Shown: piece after piece, positions 47,368 to 59,115 of the stretch
Numbering within the stretch: position 1 is the stretch's first letter
Layout: each line of letters begins with the position of its first letter
Origin: Ectobius pallidus
Lineage: Eukaryota > Arthropoda > Insecta > Blattodea > Ectobiidae
Length of the DNA: 64,000 bases
Direction of reading: 5' to 3'
Assembly: GCA_964059195.1 (NCBI GenBank)
Contig: CAXKWD010000011.1
Span: 33,780,066-33,844,065, forward strand
The notes under the pieces: model-generated
Database searches by the model: none
What the model saw: the letters and a program-made list of their open reading frames with translations, nothing else
Told to the model about the DNA's origin: nothing
Made by a program: the position numbers and the translations under genes

Positions 47368-49003
47368 ATATAAATAAAAGAAAGCCACTGCTACCTAGCC
47401 GTTGCTTATGAGAAGGTTGAGAATCTAGCAACGGCTGGCTGTTTCAAATAAATAAAAAATTTCCCCTCCTTGCATAGCCACGGCTCAGGCTACTGGTAGC
47501 AAGTGCTTGGACACCTGCATCCCATACCGCTCGGCACATGCAGCTGTGTAAATAAACATGCCACTTGACTGTCTGTGACCGATTTAAAATTTAAATTTCA
47601 GTATATAATGTATAAAAGTATTGAATTTAAAGAAAGAAAAGCTACTTTGGGAGAAAGGAAAGAGACAAGAGAGTGTGAACATGTCCTAGTAGTTGTTACA
47701 TCTCTAGGCCTAGTATTAAAAGGTCCTGGGTTCAAGCCCCAGTGTCAGAGGAATTTTTCTCCTACAGTATTCTCTAGTATTCATGTTTTATTAGAAAACC
47801 TTGATTTTAGGGCACTAAAAATTATGTTTAGGCTTGTAAATTAATGAATTAAGCATTTAACTAAAACAGTAGACAGATATAATTTTACTTAATTTTAACA
47901 AACAAAAGTTAACATTTTATACTAATAAGCACATTTCGATATTTTGCTTACTTGTACCGTCATAGAAACGTATTATAGTTTAACATTTTAAATAATACTT
48001 AACAGAGTAGGCAATTGTCCTAAAATCACAAGTATACTTAGTACCTATTAGGTAAATAATTAGGATATTTTATAATCTTAGCAGTTTTAATAGTTTGCTC
48101 TTGTGCAGACTGTACAACTGAAGAGTCTAAAAGCTGGTGCTCTACCCCGTTTCTTTCATTCCCTCCAAGTATTTATGTTTGTTTGAAGAGGGGGCATAGT
48201 CAAATTGATAGCAAGACAAACAAACCCGGATAAGCTTTTAAGGGTGTGAGATTTGTTCAGATCAGCTTATTTTGTCCCATATAAAATAGCTTTGTAAGAG
48301 GATGGAGTTTCCATTTTTATTTCAATATGTTTTGCTATTAGTAAAGAAGGTAGGTCTACATATATATGTAGTTCTTTTATTAATATTTAATTATTTTCCA
48401 TAATTAATTCATAAAATACGTTCGTTTTGAATCTACTTGCTACATAATAGATTTGAAGTTATTTAGTTTACAGCATTACAATTTGAAATAGTGTTAAAAG
48501 AATTATTCACGTTTGAAATATTTTAGTTCATATTGATAACGGTAAAATATGAGAATGTGTTAGACTTATAATGATGTATTATTTCATGATTATTATTATT
48601 ATAATAATAAAGAAAAGTAACAAAGTTAAGTTACACATGTTTTACAATTTTATTGTACAACCGGTTCTTTACATCTGTGCACATCATAATCCTTACGTTC
48701 CTTATAAATTACTCATATTGGTTAAAAAATCACCCCCATGAACCCCGCCAATACGATTAAAAACTTCACTTGAGCAAGCTGAGTCCGCAAATGAGGTGCC
48801 TCAGAAAAAAGCAAGCCGCTGCTACCAACAGACAGCCGCGGCTTAGTTTTATTTATACCAAATCCTAAGCAGCGGCTGAGCTGTCAAGGTCGTTGAGCAA
48901 CGGCTAGGCAGGTGGTTGAGGAAGCCGCCTTTTATTTATACCAAACCAAGCAGCTGCTATGAATTAGTGAGTTTTGAGCCGCGGCTTGGTCTTATTTATA
49001 CCA
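47368..49003. mobile_element. Possible element with GCCGCGGCTT / TTATTTATACCA repeats
   Basis: The left edge TATAAATAAAAGAAAGCC and the right edge (complement) TGGTATAAATAAGACCAAGC are inverted relatives. Variants of AGCCGCGGCTTGG followed by TTTATTTATACCA recur at about 48830, 48950 and 48990, and GC-rich relatives sit at 47380-47510. A SINE C head lies inside at 47655-47780. Borders uncertain. Confidence 0.4.
47655..47780 (+). mobile_element. SINE family C
   Basis: B-box-like GGGTTCAAGCCCC at 47729, then GTGTCAGAGGAATTTTTCTC, as in the copy at 63139-63310. The A-box end is degraded. Confidence 0.65.
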
Positions 49004-50030
49004 CCAAATGTCACCTAATATGCTTATCAGGAAGAGAATTAATTCCATTCATCCTCTGGGAGTAAACAAGGAGCTCAAAACACAATACTGTAATATGAAT
49101 ATGCTGTGATTATATTATTTAATAAAAGATATTGAAAGAAATATGTCCCCCAGAACTGTAAGATACTATAACTTGTAAAAGTAATTGCTGAACAACAATA
49201 AATAGGTAGTATGTTAATAATTGGTACTAGGCAGCGGTGCAGTCACAAGTTAACCCACAGCGGGATCCTAATTAACTTGACCAACTCCAGGTTAATATGA
49301 ATTTTAAAATTCTAGATTCAAAAATGTTCTATGTCAACTGTAGTTTTATGTTTATAATTGAAACAGTCAAACAACAAGAAATAATTTTGTTGGACTTATT
49401 TTTGCAATTTTCTGTTTTACTTTGGCCAACATCGATTTCTTAAACAAATCAAATTTACATTTTGCAGCCTGATAGCTATGTTATTCCTTCTACAAATTTT
49501 TGTGTATAAAGTAGTGGGAGTTCATAGTGTTTTAGGCACACCCTGGCATGAAAGTCTGGCTATGTCTATGGAGCACATATTCTTACTGGATAAAACCACA
49601 CTCACTTCACCTGATAAACGAAGATAACTGTATGCAAGCTAATGATAAATTTAAAAAAAAAATGTAATAGGAAAGAAATAACATTTTTAATTGGTCTTTC
49701 CTAACACAGAAATTAATTACTGCTAACTGCTACATTCATGTGGAGTCATGTCAGGTATGCACTTCTGATTACTATGAAGTACATAACAATGCCAGCTTCT
49801 CAATGACCAAAATATTTTCTGATAAAAATGCCAGAAAATCCACCTGAATTTATCACCATGTGCACTGTTTCTATGTAAATTCATAAGGACTGGACACTTC
49901 GTAGCTTCTTTGGTATAAATAAATAGATAAAATAAAATAATCATTGAAGACAGTGATCAGGTCTATATAAGCTGCATACGAGCAAAAGGAGGATATGAAA
50001 ATAATGTACAATTATATGTGTGGTGAAGCA
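49004..50030. other. Unassigned intergenic sequence
   Basis: AT-rich; short open stretches only, none with recognisable protein content. Confidence 0.4.
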
Positions 50031-50530
50031 TTCAGTGCTTTCTTTTTTAAAGCAAACCTGTAAAGCGCTTTACGAGTGCTACAGCAGGTCGCTTTACGAC
50101 TGCTGCAGTAAAAAATGAATGACAAAGTCGATCAGCTGAGAGCTTGCTCAATTAAACCAGCACTCTGTACTGTCCTCCAACATTGGTTAAGACACATGCA
50201 AATAACAGTTATACCGGGATGGAAATAATAATTATTGTACAATATGATGTATAGGTAAAATCAAATGGTACTAACTGTGCTGCAGAAGGCGTTTGTACTC
50301 GAGGGAATTTGAACAGTGATGTTAAAGTCATCAAGGAAATTCTCGATGAACACCTACTCCGCCATGACAGTTCATGCAGCAAAACCTTGCAGCACTCGTA
50401 AAGCGAGATTTGAGACCGTTGCATTGACAGTGAAGTGGGGGTAAAGCGAACCTGCAGCGAAATGTTAAAAAGAACACTTTTGATGCTGCAATGGTGAAGC
50501 GCTTTACCTTTGCTTTAAAAAAGAATGCAC
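50031..50530. mobile_element. ~500-bp element with ~42-bp terminal inverted repeats
   Basis: Left end CAGTGCTTTCTTTTTTAAAG; right end (complement) CAGTGCATTCTTTTTTAAAG; similarity continues through AAAGCGCTTYAC. Internal words GTAAAGCG repeat several times. No target duplication detected, so superfamily is open (CAGTG ends suggest hAT). Confidence 0.7.
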
Positions 50531-51499
50531 TGGATATAAATCTTGTATATTACAGGCCTACAATGTAATAAATACTAGACTGTGTAATAGCAAAGCATTT
50601 AACAAAACTGTTTGTGGTCTGAAAGTTGGGGGCATGTGAATACAGGCAGATGATTCAATTAATACAACACAGTTCTCAGCGAGTCTAAAGACTGATTCAG
50701 CAGCATTGTTGTTATAAAAACCTCTATTCTTAATATTAAATCTAAATGTTCTATAGGCTACATAAAAGTTAGGAATAAAATGTTGCTTTAAAGTAATCGA
50801 AAAATCAACTTTTGTGTTCCTGACCTGTAAAAAGTCCCAATCTCTTGCTTATGCAGAACATTTACTCATTGGTTCTCTTCAAACTGGGTGCTCTGCAAAT
50901 GGCAGCATTTTTTATGGGCTCTGGTAGTACCTGACTGGAGTAGACTTTCTGGATTTCTACATACTTGCTGATGGAGTCCTTGTCATGAAATAGATTAGTA
51001 AGAATTATAGTCAATAATTTTATTAAGCTCCTATGCAAATAAATCTTAGATAAATACAATGTTTGTGATTTCTCACTTGTTTTCTTCTTTCTTTATATTT
51101 TCTTTGACACAGGAAATGCTATTTTTATTGAATTTAACGTGCAAGCGATTCTCATTTTAACTCTTATCTACAGTAAATAACCACTAAGAATCGCTTTTCA
51201 CTACACAGTCACCTGTTCTGCTCATGCACCAACATCGGTGTCTACGATGGTCAAACACATTTTATAAAGTGTCAGTTAAAATGATTTAACAGGGAAAAAA
51301 ATTCAGCATTTTACTGCTCATAAAATAATTTCAACTGTAGGTGACATTGGGAGTTGATGGGTTAAATAAATATTTAACAAAACATATAGTTTTTACATAC
51401 TGAGCACAAGCTCTCCAAACCTTTTTCTTTTTTCCCTATCAGTTCTTTGGTCTGTGAATTTTACTGCATTGCTTAGAATGTAGGATGAGACGAAAAGTT

Positions 51500-52452
51500 C
51501 AAAACAATAATAATAAACCAATGTACCTTCATTGAATTCTGACCAAATAATTGAACTGCATTGGTTTTTGTTTGAATTGCATTCAACATTCTCCTTATGC
51601 TAAAACAAATTAAAACGATGTGATGTAAACAGTGGAGCATACTGAAAATTGAGAAAAGTCGAAAAATGAAAACACTTTTAACTCCACTTACGTCAATTTT
51701 TAAAAGCTGGACTAGTTTCAGGAGTGTTTCTCCCATCATCGGCTGGTGGTCGACTGGCGTTCTGGCGATTGTGTGTGGTAGTATAAGTATGCTGACTGGT
51801 GCTGCCATCCCTCTTCCTGGTGGTAAGTCTGCTGGCGGGATTTCAAAATTCATGACGCTGTTTTGGTTCTTTATGATGAAAATCTTTTCCCATGTGTTTA
51901 GTTCTGATGGTTTCTTGACGTGTTTAAGTAGCTTTATATCTTTGCTGGACAGAAAATCACCACATTAATAAAGGTATAAAGCTACTTAAACACGTCAAGA
52001 AACCATCAGAACTAAACGCATGGGAAAAGATTTTCATCAAACGAAAACAGCGTAATGAATTTTGAAATCCCGCCAGCAGAGGACTTTATTAGACTACCAC
52101 CAGGAAGAGGGATGGCAGCACCAGTCAGCATACTTATAATACCACACACGATCGCCAGAATGCCAGTCGACCGCCAGCCGATGATGGGAGAAACACTCCC
52201 CAAACTAGTCCAGTTTTTAAAAACTGACGTAAGTGGAGTTTAAAGTATTTTCATTTTTCGACTTTTCTCAATATTCTCCTTATGTGTTTTACTATTACAT
52301 TCTCTTTGAAAGTAGGATTTCGGAGTTCATAATAATTTGAAGTTACACATTGTGCATACAGCACTTTCTTCTTCTACAGTAAATATATCTCGTCCAAATT
52401 GTTCCACTAAATTCTTTAATATTTCATTTTTTGAGCAATTTGTTTTTGGCAT
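51500..52452 (-). pseudogene. Decayed zinc-binding N-terminal fragment, split by a foldback element
   Basis: From an ATG at 52452 the minus strand reads MPKTNCSKNEILKNLVEQFG, then FTVEEESAVCTMCNFK. With a frame change it then gives FKENVIVKHIRR, before the foldback at 51648-52272. Left of it, IRRMLNAIQTKTNAVQLFG continues. This resembles the N-terminal CxxC..H zinc-binding region of hAT-type and CGGBP-like proteins. The match across the insertion, and the shared ATTCTCCTTATG at its two sides, indicate one original sequence. Confidence 0.5.
51648..52272. mobile_element. Foldback element, possibly Penelope-like
   Basis: Left arm 51648-51943 pairs with right arm 51970-52272 with small indels. 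Outward from the centre each arm can be read KLLKHVKKPSELNAWEKIFI, then NFEIPPA and PVSILI. This resembles the post-GIY-YIG tail of Penelope-like proteins, tentatively. Words ATTCTCCTTATG at 51592-51603 and 52273-52284 look like a target duplication. Confidence 0.62.
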
Positions 52453-52539
52453 TGTAATACTGAAAACATCACTTGGCAAACATAACTCTTTGGTATGACA
52501 GTTAAACACGCACTAAATATGTCTTAGATATGATGCACA

Positions 52540-53640
52540 CTACAGTACTGCACGGTTTATATATAAGTTAACATATGTTAAAACACATGTGTTCAGAACA
52601 AAAATTACCATTTCCTAATTAGTTTATTTCAAATGTTTACAGCAAGTTACATAACATTAAGATAGAACACAGGTAGTATTACTATGATTTTTTTATATAC
52701 AGTGCACGCCGCTTATGTGATCACTTCTGGATGCAGCTAATCTGATAATATTAACTGACTGATAACAGTAGCCGAAAGAATTTATTGAAGGTAATTTGTT
52801 CATAATATAATACACTACAAAAAAGAATTAAACGCTATTTATTCATAAGATAATATGTAACTGTGAATCAAGCTGCAACTGCAAGCAACTATTTTTTCAA
52901 CCAGTAACAAAGTTTTTAATTACAGTATATCTGTTTTCATTTTCATTTTTGGAAGACTACTGACCTGTGGTAAACTTTGCGTAGTAAAACATCTGATCCC
53001 TGTCTGTTCAAGTTATTTCATTTTACTCTAGCCATCAATGCATGTTAGCATTGTTACCTTCATAAATCAAAAGCAACAGCTTAAGGCTTAACTGAGGGGT
53101 AAAACATGTTTTATTGCTGAAAAGAGAAAGTGAGGTAATGCCACCCCTTCAAACTGGTCATCCTGTGAACTGGAAACAGTACCGCTACTTCCAATTCAAC
53201 ACAATACAGTTGAGTTAGAAACAAATCATCAAAAACAAAATTTTGAATGACGTAAAGTACTTGAAAATAAAGCCATAAAAAGGAAAATGTGATAACATAA
53301 ACCGAATCTTTGATCACAATAAACAGCATTTTAATGCATCAGTATTCATCTGTACGGGACTTCATAAAGTGATAACATTACCTGAATGAAAATAGGCCTA
53401 TTATACGCGATTACATTAAGCAGCAATCACTGTATTTATATATGAATATATATATATCCATCCCTTGCTCTTTTATTATCCAATTTTAGCACGTTCTATC
53501 AAAAAAATGATATTATTATCTCATATTTCCAAATCATGCTAGGCAGAGTATAAATGCAACCGGCATTTTAAATATTATATAATACTCTTCTTGGTGAGAC
53601 AGATTCATACAAATTATGCAATTTCTGAAGCCAAAGATAT
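52540..53640. other. Unassigned intergenic sequence
   Basis: AT-rich, no frame or repeat border supported. Confidence 0.4.
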
Positions 53641-53642
53641 TA

Positions 53643-54015
53643 GGTCAGCCTTGGTGGACCACAGGTAATGGGCCCACATCTGAGTCCCAGGTTTTGAAAT
53701 TCAAACCTGGCCAAGGTTGACCGTTTTTCATGATCTAAAAATCCTGCTGGGCCCAAATGCTCCAGGAGGGACTACAAACTATTGGCCCCCTATCGTAGAT
53801 TTACAGCTTGTTACAGATTTCCAAGCTGACATGAGAGCATCTGGACAAAACATCCTGGCCTTTCACGTCCTGGTATTACTTTAGTTTTCTCAAGGGCTGT
53901 CGAGCTGATTGTCTAACTACCCCTCTACAGGAAAATAAGTATACTATAATAAGTATACAGGAAAATAACTATATTCGTCTTCGGTAATGAAACCTCTCTC
54001 AGGAGGCACTGATGC
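53643..54015 (+). mobile_element. SINE family A, copy 3 (diverged)
   Basis: Same order as the copy at 12315: CTTGGTGGACCACAGGTAA head, a worn B box, CCGTTTTTCATGATCTAAAA, then CCAGGAGGGACT, ATCGTAGATTTACAGC and TTTCACGTCC. Divergence is higher than between the other two copies. Confidence 0.82.
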
Positions 54016-54935
54016 TCTGAATATGAAGTATTATTCCATTGGTTAAAACATATTGGGCTTTCACATGAAAATTTAAAAACTGAAAACTGGTAAAAATTAT
54101 TTCATTTTCATGTATATGCATGGCTTAATATGTACATCATTTTAAAGGAAACTTGGGGCACAAATGGGTTAGAGTAGCGTTTCTCAACCTATGGTCTGCA
54201 GAAATAATTAAAAAATAATATCATAAAACAAGTGGAAAGTAAAGAAGTAAAAAAAAATCACATAAAATGGACACTAGATGTCAAAGCTTTTAAAATCCTC
54301 GAAAATACAGGTCCTATTGCAAGTTTCCTTACTTTTGCAGTTACAAACCACAGTTTGAAACCCCTGATGCACTGACGTCTATGGTTCCCTCTTTCATTCA
54401 AAACCCTGAAAAATAAGACTTTGTTGGAATTTGTTGTTATTGTTTATTGTTGGAGGTGCCCGAGTATCTGATACCGGTAAACTTGTGTTAAGCACGTGGT
54501 GCAGTTGCAGTTTTCAACAACCTATCTTTGTTAGAATGTATCTGATGATCTTCGACTAAATTTTACTAATATTGAGCCAGATATCCAGGAACTCTGCAAG
54601 AGGCAACAAGCTCAACCGTCTCATTAAAAGTGAGTAATAACATAATTCCTAACTATATTATCAAATTGGTAATGAATATTAAAGTCTGTTCAAAATGTCA
54701 ATAGTTTACTTCCAATTCAATAACTGTGTTTCAGTCGAATTAAAAAAAAATGTATTTAGATTTATTTCGTTTTAATGAATACCCCAAATATTAAGAATAT
54801 AGGCCTACATATAGCCTACTTTTAAAAATGGGATGTAAAATTAGGGGTACGTAAGAAAATTTAGACATTTTTGAGGTCCTCGGGATCAAGAAGGTTGAGA
54901 AACGCTGGGTTAGAGTAATGATAATACAGAAATAT
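54016..54935. other. 3' flank of the zinc-finger gene
   Basis: AT-rich. TTTATT at about 54760 would be an AATAAA on the gene strand, a possible poly(A) signal 175 bp past the stop. Nothing else is seen. Confidence 0.3.
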
Positions 54936-57900
54936 TTATCTTTTTGGGTGGGTCTGAGAATGTTGGCGCAAGGCTAGTATCCCATTTACTGATAACCCAC
55001 ACACTTTACAAACATGTACAGTCTCAATATTGTGTTTCCTCAACAAGTGAGGCTCTAACTGCAATTTCTGACAGAATCCTTTACCACACACAGAACACAC
55101 ATAAGGTTTAATATACGAGTGAATTGGATGATGCCTCTTAAGATCCTTGTTTGTAAAGAATCCTTTTCCACAGTTAAAACATACATAGGGTTTCTCGCCA
55201 GTATGAGAAAGCATGTGAGTTTTTAAATGAGTTGGAGTAGCAAACTTCCTCGTGCAAGTATTACAAGAGTAAGGTTTCTCCCCTGTGTGAGTGCGTATAT
55301 GTACTTTAAGGCTAAGTGCATGCCGGAAACCTTTCCCACAGAGTGAACACTTATGTGGCATTTCTGTTGTATGTGTTAGAAAATGTTGCTTCAGGTCTGC
55401 CCTTTTTGAAAACGTCTTTCCACATTTTTCACAAATATGATGTTTCTCTCCTGAATGAACAAGAGAGTGCATTTTCAAATTTGTTGCGAGTCTGAAACGT
55501 TTCCCGCAAAATGAACATAAGTACGGCTTTTCGCCTGTATGAATGAGCATGTGGCTCTTGAGATGACATAGCATTCTATATTGTTTTCCACAGTCAGTAC
55601 AGGTATGCCGCATTGTTTCGGTGTTTGGTTGTTTATGATCACTTTCGTTGTTAACATCTTTGGAGATGCTTGAGTTCAGGTTCCAACTAGTTGTGGAAGA
55701 ACTCTCCTCCTAAAACAACAAAGTGAGATTAACCTTATTATCATTCGCAATCATGCCCACAGTCCTTCTGTGAGTACAAAATGGTAGGGGAATAGTTTTC
55801 GAGGATATGAAGGATACTGGAGCGAAGTGCTGGAAAATATTCTCAGATGCAAGCGAGCTCACAAGAAAACTTAATAATGACGAGATTCAGTTTTCGTTCC
55901 ATTCATCACATTATACCACTCAATAAAACATGCCCCACTAGAGGTAGTAGCCTATAGTACCAGTATGATGTACCGTGAGTGCACATATTAATGGCACTCA
56001 TATAGACTATAGTGTATCGATAAAAAAATCTTTGTGTCTTTATGGATTCAGATCTGAAGTTTTAAAAACTTCCTCCCTAGCATACTGAAGAAAAGTCTTA
56101 ACAAACCATGCTAGTGATACCTCATTTTGATTACAGCTATATTCTTCTTGACTAACTTAAACATCAAGTTTACCGAGAGACTTCAGCATGTTCATACCGC
56201 TTGTATTTGAATCATCTGTAACATCAGACAAGTAGAGTGGAAGAAAAGGTCTTATAGCCTTAACTTCACTAGTATAGATGTATTAGTACCAACAATAGTA
56301 ATATTATTAATAATACTAATAATAACAACAACAATAGTAGTAGAAATATAGTACTTCAATAGGTAAATCAGATTATAAAAGAGAATTAGGAAACTTACAC
56401 ATAGTTAAATGGTAAATTTCATTCAATTTATCGTGAAACATTGTGAATTGTAAATGTCATACATGAAACTTTCATTTTAACTTCATTGTAAATAGTTACC
56501 CACTGCTTGCCTTCATCATCAGGCTGATGATTCACTGATGAATTTGTCTGTGTTTCCTCCACATAACTTTCAGGTTGTACGAATTTTGAGATGTCTGTTC
56601 TAGAGAATATCAACATTTAGTAGTCAGATTTTGTTTTTCTGAGTGTATAATTCTTCCCAAAGAGTTATGTCCAATGATTTTTTATTGCATTTAAAAAAAT
56701 TTTCTTCACTATCAAGGTATTTACTTCAGATTTCTCTATTTGTTGGGATTTAAAATTTCTCATGTATTTCTTCTTATATTTCAATCTCTCTTTTGTTTTA
56801 CTTATGCATACTTTTTCCCAACTGCAGTTAATTTCATAAGTGCATGAATCTCTAATTGATGGGAGTTTTATCTTTCAAAGCTGATCTTTGTAGATATTTC
56901 AGGTTGCATTTATGGAGTGTCCAAGAACATAGAGTTAATTTTTTTTCCATCTTTGGATTTGCTTCATGTGGTGCGTTTCTTTTAAAAGACTTTGTTTTCC
57001 AAATTTCATGATTTTCTTGACCAAATTATACAGTTACAAAGATTGCAATTTAGAGCAATAGTAAAATGACCTGAACTTATTCTAGTACTGGTACTTACCG
57101 TGTCCTCGTATTTAACTTCCACACACTCCAGTGGACATGCATAATCGGGTTCTTCTTCATTCATATGGAATATAGGGACAGGAGAAGACCTTACTATTTT
57201 TGGAATATTCAAGTCCTGTAACAGAAACATAATAATCTATATTTACAGATTCTAAATACAGGGCTGCCCACCCACCTATGGCTTCTTGACTCACCCCATC
57301 AGTTTCATGAAAATAACTCCTCCTAATTTTGTACCACCCCAACTTCATAAAAAGTAACCTCTCCTTACAAATAGTGGAATAACAGTAGTCCTACTGTAAA
57401 ACTTCTTCCCAAGGAAAAGATATCGCTGTATTTGTAATAAAAAAGCATAAATTGAAAAGGTATGTTTAATGGACTTCTTTTACATATAACTGAAGCAGCC
57501 ACCAATCCAAGTTCTCATTGGAACTAACATTACTTAACCCAGAGGTTTGAAAGTGGAATGACCATTGATTCACAGGACACCCATAATTTTGTTACATACT
57601 GTATTTAAAGTAATATTACTTATATTACATTCTGCGACTTGAGCAAAGCCTTTGATTGTGTAGACCACGAAGTCCTCTTAGATAAGCTAGTTTACTATGG
57701 AGTCTCAGATAAAGGTCTATCACTACTGAGATCATTTCTAGTGAGTCGACAGCAGATAGTGTGTATAGGTAACGATAGGTCTGACAGGATTGAACTCAAT
57801 TTTGGTGTACCACAGGGCTCAGTGCTCGGACCCCTGTTGTTTACTTTAATGATTAATGACTTGCCACATTTCATGAACACTCAAACAATATTATATGCAG

Positions 57901-59082
57901 ACGACACAACTTTTTTAAATTTTAGTTCTGATTTTAATGAGCTTCAGAACTTAACTCAAAATACTATAGCACAAGCTTCAATTTGGTTTAGGGCCAATGG
58001 ATTTTTATTAAATGACAGTAAAACTCAACAAATATTTTTTAGTCTTAGAGATTTACCAATAGAAAATAGTACAGAAAGCGTTAAGTTTTTAGGTATATAT
58101 ATAGATATGAAGCTGAACTGGGAACCACATGTCAATTATATTACTACTAAATTGTCTAGGGTTATATATCTTATAAGAAAACTGAAAATGTTTGTGCCAG
58201 ATAACTATATAAGATCTGCATACTTTGCGTTCTTCCAAAGTATAATCTCATATGGCATATTACTTTGGGGAAATAGTGTCCATATTCAACGCATTCTGAT
58301 ACTGCAAAAGAAGGTAGTTAGGGTAATAACAGACTCACACAAACTAGAACATTGTAGACCTTTGTTTACTAAATTACGTTGTCTTACCATAGTTAACCTT
58401 TATATTTATAATGTACTGCTTTATACAAAAAACAATCTGTCGTGCCATAACTTAAAAAAAGATATACATAATTATAATACCAGACAAAGTAAGAAAATAA
58501 ATATACCATTTCATAGATTACATAAGTCATCAAATAGTTATGAAATGTTAGGTCAAAGAATGTTTAATACACTACCATCACATCTTGCTGAATTGCCTAT
58601 AAATCTATTCAAATGCAAGGTGTATACCTACCTGGTTAACAACCCTTTCTACTCTGTGTCTGAATTTTTTGAGTGTAATATAGTTTAATGGTAATATGAA
58701 TACAGGTTTTAAAATGTACATAGTGGGTTAAGTCTAGATTGTGGTCCTGACTTTATCTAGTAACAAAGGGGTTTAACAACAATAAAATTCTTATTTATTT
58801 ATTTTTTTAATTTATCTAAATTTAAGTTATTCTTAAAAATTCTTGTTGACTGTTAATAAATAAATATTTAATAAATATTAAATAATAAATATTTTGAATA
58901 TGACTTTAAGAATTTATAGTTAGTAATAGTTAGTAAATGTACAAGAAACTTAATGTAGTATTTTCACTTATATTGTAAAATTAGTTGTGAATTATGTATA
59001 TTTCGTGTTGTAATTTATGTATGTAATCTTTGTACTCCTGACTTTGTCTATTACCTAAATGGTTTAATGACAAGAAAATCAA

Positions 59083-59115
<33 letters not shown>

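Noticed and set aside
56513..56612. Fourth coding exon of the zinc-finger gene
   Set aside because: Both neighbouring exons are phase 0 and join cleanly; including this piece shifts the frame into a stop.
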